14,416 bases of DNA. Source: Dehalococcoidales bacterium (GTDB lineage: Bacteria > Chloroflexota > Dehalococcoidia > Dehalococcoidales > JAQTVP01). The notes beneath the pieces are model-generated. The model was not told the DNA's origin. It saw only the letters and a list, made by a program, of their open reading frames with translations, and did no database searches. The DNA lies in the NCBI GenBank assembly GCA_028707015.1, contig JAQTVP010000018.1:1-14416 (forward strand). The letters are read 5' to 3'. Positions 6,490-13,573 of the stretch are shown in pieces (position 1 is the stretch's first letter; each line of letters starts with the position of its first letter). A program made the position numbers and the translations under genes.

Positions 6490-7911
6490 ATGGGTTCTAA
6501 CCCTGAAACTAAGTTTTGGGTTATATGTCCTATTTGCCAGCGAGCTAGTCCGGCGGGAACGACGTACTGTAAACATTGTTGGGGAGCGTCTCTTAGTTCA
6601 GGGACTTTAGTGCCTGATGAGGAATTAGATGCAGTATTAAAAGATAGGGCGTCGCGATTAAAGCGCAGGAAATTAATTAGAACAGTAATTGTTAGCCTTA
6701 TTTCTGCTGCGCTTTTATTTTCTGCTATTTACTACGGTTTATATAATTTTACTGACATAGTGGCCAGGCCTCATGAAGATATAACCTCTGATTCTCTCAT
6801 TGGAGAGTGGTCTATGTTCCGTCATGACTTAGCTCGTTCCGGGACTGTAAATTTGGAGAACAGTCTGCCTCAGGGTGTTATAAAATGGACTTTTTCTGTA
6901 GACATTCCAATTAAATCATCACCAGTGATAGTAGATGACATTGTATACTTTGGGGCACAGGATTCTAAGTTCTACGCTTTAAATGCGGTAACTGGTGATA
7001 AGCTTTGGGAATATAATACTGGTGGTTGGATTGAATCTTCAGCAGCAGTGGTTAATGGGGTTGTCTATTTTGGTTCAAATGATGGTAAATTATATGCTCT
7101 TGATGCCTATAGTGGTGAAAAGTTCTGGGATTTTGAAACACCATATCCTATTATGTCTTCACCGGCAGTGGCTGATGGCGTAATTTATTTTGGAGCTGGT
7201 GATTTTTATGTCTATGCTGTTGATATCGAAAAAGGAGAGAAGCTCTGGCGTTTTCTTGCCGGAGGTTTGATAAACTCGTCGCCGGTGGTGGCTAATGGAA
7301 TACTGTATATTGGATCAGGATCGGAATACTGCTATGCTCTGGATGCAAAAAGTGGAAGACTTCGGCTAAAATTTAAAACATACCATTCGGTTATATCATC
7401 GCCGGCAGTAAATGGTGGAATTGTATATTTTAATACTTCGAAAGGTTTCCTATATGCCGTTGATGGTAATGCCAGAACGTGGCCTTACGAACACCAGCTT
7501 AAACCATTTTGGATACAGCTTTGGGGAATGGGTTTGCCATTACCTGAACCTCCGATGCAGTCAGGTTTTTTGTGGGTACTAAATATAGGTCGAACATCAT
7601 TTTCAACTCCAATTATTGCAAATGACATTACATATGTAGGTTCTGATAATAAACTTGTTGCCGTAGATGTTCAGCAGAGGAAGAAAATTTGGGAGTTTGA
7701 AGCTGAGGATGTAGTAAGGTCTTCGCCGGCTTTAGTAGATAACGTTATCTATGTAGGTAGTGAAGATGGGAAACTATATGCTGTTGATGCTGTTCTTGGC
7801 GAGAAGCTCTGGGATATTACTACCGAAGGGAAGATTACAGCATCACCCGCCGTGGTGAATGGAGTAGTTTACATAAGCTCACATGATGGTAAACTATATG
7901 CTATTGAGTAG
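6490..7911 (+). CDS. Membrane-anchored PQQ-like beta-propeller protein with N-terminal zinc ribbon
   Basis: The 473-residue protein has three parts. Residues 13-30 hold a zinc ribbon, C13-x2-C16-x10-C27-x2-C30. A basic stretch (KRRK, about 58-61) precedes one membrane helix at about 63-87, so the ribbon should be cytoplasmic and the rest outside. From about 104 ('EWSMFRHDLARSG') to the end runs a beta-propeller of PQQ/BamB type. Eight repeats of 'SSPAVVNGVVYFGS-DGKLYALDA-SGEKLW' start near residues 143, 183, 223, 263, 303, 372, 411 and 451, with an exact 40-residue step through the first five. Repeat 5 carries an insertion of about 29 residues rich in Trp and Pro (about 327-368). Methanol-dehydrogenase-type PQQ cofactor residues are not evident, so a scaffold or binding role is likelier than an enzyme. 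GGAG at 6479-6482 sets the ATG. It sits between khpA and rimM. The function is unknown. Confidence 0.88.
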   Translation: MGSNPETKFWVICPICQRASPAGTTYCKHCWGASLSSGTLVPDEELDAVLKDRASRLKRRKLIRTVIVSLISAALLFSAIYYGLYNFTDIVARPHEDITSDSLIGEWSMFRHDLARSGTVNLENSLPQGVIKWTFSVDIPIKSSPVIVDDIVYFGAQDSKFYALNAVTGDKLWEYNTGGWIESSAAVVNGVVYFGSNDGKLYALDAYSGEKFWDFETPYPIMSSPAVADGVIYFGAGDFYVYAVDIEKGEKLWRFLAGGLINSSPVVANGILYIGSGSEYCYALDAKSGRLRLKFKTYHSVISSPAVNGGIVYFNTSKGFLYAVDGNARTWPYEHQLKPFWIQLWGMGLPLPEPPMQSGFLWVLNIGRTSFSTPIIANDITYVGSDNKLVAVDVQQRKKIWEFEAEDVVRSSPALVDNVIYVGSEDGKLYAVDAVLGEKLWDITTEGKITASPAVVNGVVYISSHDGKLYAIE

Positions 7912-7913
7912 TA

Positions 7914-8441
7914 ATGAAAACATCCGAATTAAAATTTATAATTATCGGACAGATTCTAGCTCCTTGGGGCGACGGGGGAAAGCTAAAGATAAAAGTAATG
8001 ACTGATTTTCCTCAGCGTTTTGCTTCTTCTTCAATAATCTACATTAATCAGTGTCCTATGACTATTGACAGTACTGAACACTATAAAGGCGGAACTATTA
8101 TTAAGTTAAAATCAGTAGATACTTTTACGGATGCTGAGAAGCTGCGGGGTAAGCTAATAGAAATACATTATGATCAGGTGCATGTTCTCTCCGAGGGACA
8201 ATATTATCACTTTCAACTTATTGGCCTGGAGGTATGGACTACCCAGAACAAATTATTAGGAAAAATCACTGAAGTTATTTCCGGTCAAAGTAATGATAAT
8301 TATGTGGTCAAAGATAATGAGGGTGAGGTTCTTATTCCGGCCATCGAGGATGTGGTGAAAACAGTTGATTTGGATAATGGCCGTGTAATTATTGAACCCA
8401 TAAAGGGTTTGCTTGACTTAAATAAAAAGAAAAAAAGCTAG
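7914..8441 (+). CDS. rimM: 16S rRNA processing protein RimM
   Basis: RimM binds ribosomal protein S19 on the maturing 30S head and is needed for efficient 16S rRNA processing. The 175-residue protein shows both family domains. The N-terminal RimM barrel has 'IIGQILAPWGDGGKLKIKVMTDFPQRF' and 'KLKSVDTFTDAEKLRGKLIEI'. The C-terminal PRC-barrel begins near residue 100 with 'YYHFQLIGLEVWTTQNKLLGKITEVI' and ends 'VLIPAIEDVVKTVDLDNGRVIIEPIKGLLDL'. The usual RimM glycine-rich 'GxxGxxG' start is slightly changed (APWGDGGKLK). The ATG lies two bases after the propeller gene's TAG with no strong Shine-Dalgarno of its own, so translation is probably coupled. trmD, which often follows rimM, is not present downstream. 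Confidence 0.95.
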   Translation: MKTSELKFIIIGQILAPWGDGGKLKIKVMTDFPQRFASSSIIYINQCPMTIDSTEHYKGGTIIKLKSVDTFTDAEKLRGKLIEIHYDQVHVLSEGQYYHFQLIGLEVWTTQNKLLGKITEVISGQSNDNYVVKDNEGEVLIPAIEDVVKTVDLDNGRVIIEPIKGLLDLNKKKKS

Positions 8442-8474
8442 CTGATTACTGAAAAATTTTAATTAATATTCCTC

Positions 8475-8491
8475 TTTACTAATGTAGTAAA
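8475..8491. repeat. Hairpin between convergent rimM and antiporter genes, possible weak terminator
   Basis: TTTACTA (8475-8481) and TAGTAAA (8485-8491) form a 7-bp stem with an ATG loop, inside the 149-base gap between the two converging genes. It is AT-rich with a single G:C pair per arm. A-runs follow on the plus strand and no clear T-run follows on either strand, so a role in ending transcription is only a guess from its position. No better terminator is visible in the gap. Confidence 0.3.
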
Positions 8492-8590
8492 AACAAACTT
8501 GCTTAATTCTGTTCTCTCTGAATAAATAATACTCTTGTTATATTTACTAACATTAATAAACACGCATCAGGTGATGTATTCCAGTTATAA

Positions 8591-9820
8591 TTACTCCCTC
8601 TTATTATTTATGGGATTAGTTTCTCCAGCTTTAAAGAGTGCATATTTTGTCAACATAGGCGCCATAAGTTCGTTTATGATAACTGAAGCAATAATTGAGT
8701 TTACTATTATATCACCGAATGCAGGAAAAATATTCTTGCCAATAAGAGCGAGTCCAAGTGAAACCCCGGCCTGTGGTAGCAGAGCAAGGCCTAAGTATTT
8801 TTTTACTTCTTTTGGAGCATGAGAAATCATGGATCCAACTCTTGCTCCAAAATATTTGCCTATATATCGGGTTATTGTAATTAATAATGCAAGTATACCA
8901 GTAACTTTTATAATGCCTAGGTCAAAATGCAATCCTGCCAGGACAAAAAACATGGTATAAATTATCTCTTCAGTATTCTCAACTGCCAAAAAGATCTTAT
9001 TATCCCTTGTTTTATTGATTATGATAAAGCCCAAAATCATGTTTGCTAGAATTGCCGAGCTTCCAAGGAGTTCGCTGATACCGCCGCAGAGCATAATCAT
9101 GCCAAATGATATGACTAACAATAGATCTGATGTTTTTACCAGTCTGACTATATAAATCAGAATAAAGCCTGCTAGTGATCCTATTGCTATAGATTCAGCA
9201 ATGTGTATTAAAGGAGCTCCCAGCATTTCAAAAAGGGAAAAAGTATTGATATCACCCATTAGAGGTTTGCTAATACCTATTGTGAGCGCAAAGGCTATTA
9301 CTGCTACCGCGTCATCAAGCCCTACCACTGCTAATAAAGTGGTGGTGAAAGGTCCACTCGCTTTGTATTCATGAACTATTGCCATTACTGCTGCTGGGGC
9401 AGTGGCACATGCTGCCGCTCCGATAACAAATGCTAATGGAAAGTAGGTATGAACCAAAGAGGCGTTTGGAATGTTTAAGATAAAAGGTGCTATGCATGTT
9501 AATGCTAAGCCAACTATTAGCCAACCAACTATACTCTCGAGGGTTGTTATCCAGGTGATACTTTTGCCTAGTTTACTTAGCGATTCTATGTGAAGACTGC
9601 CCCCTATTAAAAAGGCGATAATACCCAGACCAATGTCAGTAATTATATTTAAATTTTCTATAGTTTCTGCGGATATTATATTTAACAGAGAAGGGCTAAA
9701 TAAAATGCCGACCAGAATATAACCGGTAATTCTGGGAAATTTGATTTTTTCTATGGCTAATCCGCCCAGAAAACCGATAACTATTATTATTCCTATTGCT
9801 AAGACTAGATTTATTTCCAT
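8591..9820 (-). CDS. Cation/proton antiporter, CPA2-type membrane domain
   Basis: The 409-residue protein is hydrophobic almost throughout, with about a dozen membrane segments, and matches the Na+/H+ exchanger fold (PF00999). The unwound-helix motif appears as 'ATAPAAVMAIVHE' (about 139-151), and the ion-binding pair is Asp169-Asp170 in 'AVVGLDDAVAVIAFA'. Two adjacent Asp residues, as in NhaA and NapA, suggest electrogenic exchange of Na+ (or K+) for H+. The early 'FPRITGYILVGILFSP' is typical of the CPA2/KefB side. The protein stops soon after the last membrane helix, without the RCK/TrkA-N regulatory domain that KefB-like proteins carry. ATG at 9820 is preceded by a weak AGGG; a TATAAT at 9848-9843 would start the mRNA near 9836. 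It converges on rimM. The ion and direction are inferred. Confidence 0.9.
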   Translation of the reverse strand: MEINLVLAIGIIIVIGFLGGLAIEKIKFPRITGYILVGILFSPSLLNIISAETIENLNIITDIGLGIIAFLIGGSLHIESLSKLGKSITWITTLESIVGWLIVGLALTCIAPFILNIPNASLVHTYFPLAFVIGAAACATAPAAVMAIVHEYKASGPFTTTLLAVVGLDDAVAVIAFALTIGISKPLMGDINTFSLFEMLGAPLIHIAESIAIGSLAGFILIYIVRLVKTSDLLLVISFGMIMLCGGISELLGSSAILANMILGFIIINKTRDNKIFLAVENTEEIIYTMFFVLAGLHFDLGIIKVTGILALLITITRYIGKYFGARVGSMISHAPKEVKKYLGLALLPQAGVSLGLALIGKNIFPAFGDIIVNSIIASVIINELMAPMLTKYALFKAGETNPINNKRE

Positions 9821-9842
9821 AACTGCCCTATGGATACTAGCT

Positions 9843-9848
9843 ATTATA
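9843..9848 (-). promoter_or_regulatory. Candidate -10 box (TATAAT) for the antiporter gene
   Basis: A perfect TATAAT on the minus strand at 9848-9843 places the transcription start near 9836 and gives a leader of about 16 bases that includes the AGGG before the ATG at 9820. The hexamer 17 bases upstream (CGCTAT) is a poor -35, so an activator may be needed, or the box may be chance in AT-rich DNA. Confidence 0.4.
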
Positions 9849-9943
9849 AAAATATATTCTACAGCATAGCGTGTATTATGACTAGGAAAAAATTAGTAGG
9901 GATAATACTAGCGTGTTAATTAGAACAAAATAGAATTAGAGGC

Positions 9944-9964
9944 TGATAAAATTCACTTTTATCA
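9944..9964. repeat. Perfect 8-bp inverted repeat upstream of the antiporter (TGATAAAA...TTTTATCA)
   Basis: TGATAAAA (9944-9951) and TTTTATCA (9957-9964) are separated by TTCAC. The site is about 125 bases ahead of the antiporter ATG, and about 95 bases ahead of its candidate -10. It lacks a GC-rich stem and a separate T-run, so it fits a dimeric regulator's binding site better than a terminator. No regulator gene is adjacent. The function is a guess. Confidence 0.45.
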
Positions 9965-10187
9965 ATTACTAACCTTACTGTTTTTCATAAAACATCTCAA
10001 TTGTAAAATAAATATTAATACCTGTGGTCTGATTAGTCCGGCTAAAAAGGTTTATTATCTTTTTGAAATTGTGTGAGGTAAAATTCTGCTGGTATTAAAA
10101 AGCTTTTCTTAAAAATATTTGGAAATTACATTGAATGTTTATTTAAAAACAATTATGATCTGCGGTTATTAGACTGCTGGGGTAAAG

Positions 10188-10517
10188 TTAAATATCTTCG
10201 CTAAAAAGTTGGGTAAAGTCTCCATTAAAGCTCTCTAAGAAGCTATGCATATCTAGAACTTCATTAGTAGTTATATTATCTAGATTGCGGAACTTATCTA
10301 ATTCAACTTCAGTAAGGTCAGTAATACCACTGGGTTTTCTATCTTCTTTAATTACAGCTGCTACCAGACATTGAGTTTTACAGTTTGAACAAGACACACT
10401 AAAAAACCACAAATTTTCCTTATGGTCAAGAATCTGAACGTCATCTATATCATAGTGCTGTCCACAAACACTACATTTGATTGAGGTCATAAACCTTTTA
10501 ATAATCTGGTCTTCCAT
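10188..10517 (-). CDS. Small zinc-ribbon protein of unknown function
   Basis: I do not recognise this 109-residue protein as a named family. It has a four-cysteine zinc ribbon, C15-x2-C18 and C43-x2-C46, with a further Cys at 50, and is acidic after residue 57 with a helical, charged tail ('LDKFRNLDNITTNEVLDMHSFLESF'). No signal peptide or membrane segment is seen, so it is probably cytoplasmic. It lies 51 bases after the DUF151 gene on the same strand and probably shares its promoter. The start is uncertain: ATG 10517 has no Shine-Dalgarno, while the ATG at codon 10 (10490) has AAAAGG close ahead and would start right before the ribbon. The tail motif echoes the end of the DUF151 protein ('FHEFINTLDLDDF'), which may be chance. 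Confidence 0.75.
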   Translation of the reverse strand: MEDQIIKRFMTSIKCSVCGQHYDIDDVQILDHKENLWFFSVSCSNCKTQCLVAAVIKEDRKPSGITDLTEVELDKFRNLDNITTNEVLDMHSFLESFNGDFTQLFSEDI

Positions 10518-10568
10518 AAATATAGTTAATCAAACTGATTTACAATCTGTGTTATATAAACGCTTATT

Positions 10569-11117
10569 TTAAGACTTTCGTTTATTAAAATCATCTAAAT
10601 CAAGGGTATTGATAAACTCATGGAAGGCTGACATTTTTTTCAGTTCTTCATCACTAATTTCGTCATTAATAGTCTCGCCTTCTTTGCCCTCCTGCTGAAC
10701 AGGTTTACCGGTTTCTTTATCTAATAATATACTCGCTTTGTCCAAAACTGTCTCATCAGCAAAGATAGGTACCTCTGCTCTTACTGCTAATGCCAAGGCA
10801 TCGCTCGGTCGGGAATCAATTTCTATCTGTTCTCCATCCAGATCAAAAATAATCTTGGCATAGAAAGTATCATTTTTAAGTTCGCTAACTATAATGGAAT
10901 TAATAGTAGCTCCTAATGTGGTAATAACTATATTTAGTAAATCATGGGTTAATGGCCTTGGTACAGTAACACCTTGCAGTTTTACAGCTATAGCATCCGC
11001 TTCGGAAGGACCAATCCATATGGGTAAATAGCGTTCTGCCATTTTTTCTTTAAGCATAACTACTCGTTGGTAATTCATCAGGCTGACTCGAATGCTGTCA
11101 ATAGTCATCTCTATCAT
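10569..11117 (-). CDS. DUF151 / bifunctional nuclease (BFN) family protein
   Basis: The 182-residue protein is a clear DUF151 (BFN-domain) member over residues 1 to about 130. It shows 'MTIDSIRVS', 'VVMLKEKMAERYLPIWIGPSEADAIAVKLQGV', 'RPLTHDLL' and the conserved 'DSRPSDALALAVRAEVPIFADETVLDKA'. Plant members are reported to have nuclease activity, and the fold occurs widely in bacteria, but the bacterial role is not settled. The C-terminal 50 residues are charged and probably flexible. The start is firm: a strong GAGGAGGT lies six bases before ATG 11117. A consensus promoter at 11178-11150 drives it, divergent from ppsA. The small zinc-ribbon gene follows in the same orientation. Confidence 0.93.
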   Translation of the reverse strand: MIEMTIDSIRVSLMNYQRVVMLKEKMAERYLPIWIGPSEADAIAVKLQGVTVPRPLTHDLLNIVITTLGATINSIIVSELKNDTFYAKIIFDLDGEQIEIDSRPSDALALAVRAEVPIFADETVLDKASILLDKETGKPVQQEGKEGETINDEISDEELKKMSAFHEFINTLDLDDFNKRKS

Positions 11118-11149
11118 ATCGGACCTCCTCTATTCCTCAACCAAGCCGT

Positions 11150-11178
11150 ATTTTACTCTGTAGTACTGCTACTGTCAA
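11150..11178 (-). promoter_or_regulatory. Sigma70-type promoter for the DUF151 gene
   Basis: On the minus strand a perfect TTGACA (11178-11173) is followed, 17 bases on, by TAAAAT (11155-11150), five of six matches to the -10 consensus. Transcription should begin near 11143, about 26 bases before the ATG at 11117, with the strong Shine-Dalgarno between them. Confidence 0.85.
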
Positions 11179-11261
11179 CTGAGTCAATAAGAGAGGAGAC
11201 TTCATTACAATACTTGATTTAGATTTACCCTTTGCCGCTATTTAGTTAAACTGCCTTATTA

Positions 11262-11270
11262 TGCTATAAT
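11262..11270 (+). promoter_or_regulatory. Extended -10 promoter of ppsA (TGCTATAAT)
   Basis: TGCTATAAT at 11262-11270 is a perfect -10 hexamer with the TGn extension. At the 17-base spacing the -35 position (11242-11247) reads TTAGTT, a weak match, which an extended -10 can tolerate. Transcription should start near 11277, about 38 bases before the ATG at 11315. It faces away from the DUF151 promoter; the two -35 regions are about 65 bases apart. Confidence 0.7.
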
Positions 11271-11314
11271 TAATATGGCAAAAATATAACTTAAAACAAA
11301 ATGGAGGAATGGTA

Positions 11315-13573
11315 ATGCACTCAGGTAAAAAAATTGTTGTTTGGTTTAATGAGGTAACCAAAGATAATGTTGCTACAGTTGGCGGGAAGGGAGCAAACCT
11401 GGGTGAAATGACCAAGGCAGGTATTCCTGTCCCCCAAGGATTTATTGTAACTGCTGATGCTTATTTTTATTTCATCGAAAAAGCCAATATAATGGGTAAA
11501 ATTCGTAGCCTGCTGGAACCCCTTGATGTAAATGATAGTAAGCAGCTTCAAGAAATTACGGCTAAAGTAAGGCAGATAATTCTAGATACTCCTATACCTC
11601 CGGAAATAGTGGCTAAAATTAAAAGCTATTACGAGGAAATGGGTAAGGGTTTGGTAGCGGTACGTTCCTCAGCTACTGCCGAGGATTTACCAGAGGCTTC
11701 CTTTGCTGGTCAGCAAAGAACCTATCTTAATATTGAAGAAGAGGATGAGGTAGTTAGCGCAGTGCAGGGTTGCTGGGCATCGCTGTTTGAGGCAAGAGCT
11801 GTCTTTTATAGAGAGCAGCAGGGTTTTGATCATTTTCAGGTAGGTATAGCTGTGCCGGTACAGAAAATGGTGCAGTCTGAGGTTTCAGGTGTTATGTTTA
11901 CCTTAGAACCAGTAACCAGTGATACCAGTAAAATTGCCATTGAAGCTGTTATTGGACTTGGCGAAATGATAGTTTCGGGGGATGTTACTCCGGATACATA
12001 TATTGTTGATAAAGTTCAGATGAAGATTATTAAGAAGGAAATTGCCGCACAGGAATGGAAATTAGTTAAAAAAGCAGGTGGTGGTAAGGGTGATGATGCT
12101 AACATAAAGATTGTTCTTACTCCAGAAGAACAGGCGCGGCAAAAAATAAGTGATGAAGACATAATAGCTCTTGCCGGAATTGGGAAGCGTTTAGAGGATT
12201 GGTATCAATTTCCCCAAGATGTGGAGTGGGCTAAAGAGGATAATAAAATTTATATAGTTCAAACCCGTCCGGTCACTACTATTAAAGAAAATGAAACCGG
12301 AGAAAAATCAGAAATTGAAGCTCCGGTAATTGTATCTGGTGCACCAGCTAGTCCGGGTATGGCCTCAGGTAAAGTCAGGATAATTACTGATACCAATCAA
12401 ATAGATGAGGTTATGGATGGAGATATTTTAGTTGCCGAAATGACTACTCCTGATTTTGTACCAGCAATGAAACGGGCTGCGGCTATCATAACTGATCGTG
12501 GTGGGAGAACAGCACATGCTGCTATTGTTAGTCGAGAGTTGGGTATTCCCTGTGTTGTCGGTACCGGACAAGCAACAACTATTCTGAAAAATGAACAGGT
12601 TGTAACTGTGGATGGTTCGCAAGGTAAAGTTTACGATGGTAAGCTGTATATTAAAGAAGCAATTGATACCAGTACTAAACCAATAATAAAGACTAAAACC
12701 AGGGTTTACGTAAATTTGGCTCAGCCGGAACTGGTTGAAAGAGTATCAGCTCGTAATGTGGATGGCATTGGTTTGCTTCGAGCCGAATTTATGATTGCTC
12801 AGATTGGTGAGCATCCTCGCTATATGATTAGTCAAAATAGAGGTAATGAGTTTGTTGATAAACTGGCTCAAGGTATCACTGCTTTTGCTAAAAATTTTAG
12901 CCCAAGGCCTGTAGTTTATCGAACAACTGACTTCAAGACTAATGAATATAGAGACCTTATTGGCGGTCAGGACTATGAGGATATGGAAGAAAACCCGATG
13001 ATTGGTTACCGGGGGGCTTCTCGTTATATTGCTGATCCTGAGGTGTTCAAACTGGAATTAGAGGCGATAAAAAAAGTCAGACAGAACTTTAAAAATTTAT
13101 GGGTAATGATTCCATTTGTCAGAACTGTGAATGAACTGAGAAAAACCATTGAGATTATGGAATCTGAAGGATTAAAGCGCTCTGACGATTTTAAATTATG
13201 GATGATGGTTGAAGTGCCATCTAATATATTTATTATTGAAAAATTCCTTGAAGTTGGCATTGATGGTATATCAATTGGCTCGAATGATTTGACGCAGCTT
13301 ACTCTTGGTATTGATCGAGATAGCGAAAAATTAGCTGACACATTTGATGAGCGTAATGAAGCAGTACTTGTAGCCTTGGAACGAGCAATAAAAGTATCTA
13401 AAAGCATGGGAGTTACCTCATCGATTTGTGGACAGGCACCTTCGGTATACCCTGAACTCACCGAAAAATTAGTGAAGTGGGGTATTACATCAGTTTCAGT
13501 AAGCCCGGATATGATTGACACTACTAGAGAAATTATTGCCAAGGCTGAAGAGAAACTTAAACTTAATGATTAA
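11315..13573 (+). CDS. ppsA: Phosphoenolpyruvate synthase (pyruvate, water dikinase)
   Basis: PEP synthase makes phosphoenolpyruvate from pyruvate, ATP and water, giving AMP and phosphate; it feeds gluconeogenesis from C2/C3 carbon. Residues about 8-325 form the ATP-grasp domain ('GGKGANLGEM', 'VAVRSSATAEDLPEASFAGQ', 'DVEWAKEDNKIYIVQTRPV'). Residues about 335-450 form the swivelling phosphohistidine domain with 'GGRTAHAAIVSRELGIPCVVG', His401 being the phosphorylated residue. The C-terminal TIM barrel binds pyruvate and has 'GSNDLTQLTLGIDRD' and the catalytic 'ICGQAPS' Cys705. At 752 residues it is a little shorter than the 792 of Escherichia coli. An ATG at 11309 lies one base after the GGAGG (11303-11307), so the ATG at 11315, seven bases after it, is the better start. 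It overlaps dgt by eight bases. PPDK is less likely, given the single-domain ATP-grasp layout and the length. Confidence 0.96.
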   Translation: MHSGKKIVVWFNEVTKDNVATVGGKGANLGEMTKAGIPVPQGFIVTADAYFYFIEKANIMGKIRSLLEPLDVNDSKQLQEITAKVRQIILDTPIPPEIVAKIKSYYEEMGKGLVAVRSSATAEDLPEASFAGQQRTYLNIEEEDEVVSAVQGCWASLFEARAVFYREQQGFDHFQVGIAVPVQKMVQSEVSGVMFTLEPVTSDTSKIAIEAVIGLGEMIVSGDVTPDTYIVDKVQMKIIKKEIAAQEWKLVKKAGGGKGDDANIKIVLTPEEQARQKISDEDIIALAGIGKRLEDWYQFPQDVEWAKEDNKIYIVQTRPVTTIKENETGEKSEIEAPVIVSGAPASPGMASGKVRIITDTNQIDEVMDGDILVAEMTTPDFVPAMKRAAAIITDRGGRTAHAAIVSRELGIPCVVGTGQATTILKNEQVVTVDGSQGKVYDGKLYIKEAIDTSTKPIIKTKTRVYVNLAQPELVERVSARNVDGIGLLRAEFMIAQIGEHPRYMISQNRGNEFVDKLAQGITAFAKNFSPRPVVYRTTDFKTNEYRDLIGGQDYEDMEENPMIGYRGASRYIADPEVFKLELEAIKKVRQNFKNLWVMIPFVRTVNELRKTIEIMESEGLKRSDDFKLWMMVEVPSNIFIIEKFLEVGIDGISIGSNDLTQLTLGIDRDSEKLADTFDERNEAVLVALERAIKVSKSMGVTSSICGQAPSVYPELTEKLVKWGITSVSVSPDMIDTTREIIAKAEEKLKLND

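Larger units (their letters stand above)
9821..10187. other. Gene-free region upstream of the antiporter
   Basis: These 367 AT-rich bases contain no credible coding frame and no recognisable RNA gene. They hold a TATAAT at 9848-9843 (minus strand, likely -10 of the antiporter, without a good -35) and a perfect inverted repeat at 9944-9964. The stretch closest to the zinc-ribbon gene has runs of A and T but no standard terminator hairpin. Confidence 0.5.
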
